Below are positions 63,958-64,000 of a stretch of 64,000 nucleotides of DNA, one piece after another (the stretch's first letter is position 1; each line of letters begins with the position of its first letter). Location of the stretch: positions 1-64,000 of the forward strand of contig JAHDFM010000003.1 of NCBI GenBank assembly GCA_020628165.1, written 5' to 3'. Source of the stretch: Bdellovibrionales bacterium. GTDB taxonomy: Bacteria > Bdellovibrionota > Bdellovibrionia > Bdellovibrionales > UBA1609. A program made the translations under genes and the position numbers. The notes beneath the pieces were generated by a model. That model did not search any database. It was given only the letters and a program-made list of their open reading frames with translations, and was not told the origin of the DNA.

Positions 63958-64000
63958 ATGAAAAAGTTTATATTATTACTAATCATCATTTTATTTCCAC
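63958..64000 (+). CDS. Exported protein, cut by the right window edge
   Basis: The frame from ATG 63958 encodes a signal peptide start (MKKFILLLIIILFP) and is open at the window end. Only 14 residues are visible, so no family can be named. It is probably controlled by the adjacent ECF sigma factor through the shared promoter motif. Confidence 0.6.
   Translation, partial: MKKFILLLIIILFP

Overview
The window looks like chromosomal DNA of a Bdellovibrio-like predatory bacterium (Bdellovibrionota). The sequence evidence is a TIGR02147-type regulator (a family common in Bdellovibrio and Fibrobacter), a 2012-residue fibre protein ending in an S74 intramolecular chaperone domain like the mosaic adhesive trimer proteins of Bdellovibrio, a lipoprotein signal ending in FQNC, an exported polysaccharide deacetylase, and many exported proteins with no recognisable relatives. 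Base composition is AT-rich. No phage, transposase or CRISPR array was seen. The lineage is inferred from gene content; no rRNA is present.

Layout. 1-2.9 kb: a partial exported protein, a TIGR02147 regulator and a zincin-like lipoprotein. 3.1-12.4 kb: the S74 fibre gene and a tightly linked 1058-residue propeller-type secreted partner. 12.6-16.8 kb: two small exported proteins, a NodB deacetylase, an SDR enzyme and an overlapping methyltransferase. 16.9-17.7 kb: a class II glutamine amidotransferase, reverse strand. 17.9-27.7 kb: a compact haem biosynthesis operon, hemA-hemCD-hemL-[histidine kinase-response regulator]-hemE-hemN-hemY-hemH, with mostly overlapping genes. HemA is truncated, HemC and HemD appear fused, and a two-component system sits in the middle. 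27.8-33.1 kb: a cysteine synthase/CBS enzyme, menB and several exported proteins, including an alpha/beta hydrolase with Asp at the nucleophile position and an exported nucleotidyltransferase-like protein.

33.4-40.6 kb: a near-consensus FliA (sigma-28) promoter precedes a 2335-residue predicted lipoprotein. It combines a fibrinogen-like segment, about eleven thrombospondin-1-like modules, about nine HYDIN/choice-of-anchor-D modules and a carbohydrate-binding-like C terminus. 40.7-50.3 kb: an HTH regulator and a series of exported orphan proteins, an OafA-type acyltransferase and an outer-membrane barrel. 50.4-55.6 kb: a 53-residue lipoprotein coupled to a second giant repeat protein with twelve anchor-D modules. 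55.8-61 kb: an exported amidoligase-like protein, an M64 peptidase lipoprotein, sixA and a YghU-type glutathione transferase. 61.6 kb: tRNA-Leu(GAG). 62.1-64 kb: an ECF sigma factor, a membrane protein that may be its anti-sigma factor and an HMA-domain membrane protein. They diverge from an exported protein cut by the window end, and both sides carry the same ECF-type promoter motif.

Taken together, housekeeping blocks (haem, menaquinone, cysteine, tRNA) alternate with accessory blocks encoding long surface adhesins and exported enzymes. This is the kind of content expected of a cell that attaches to and remodels prey, but that role is inferred rather than shown here.
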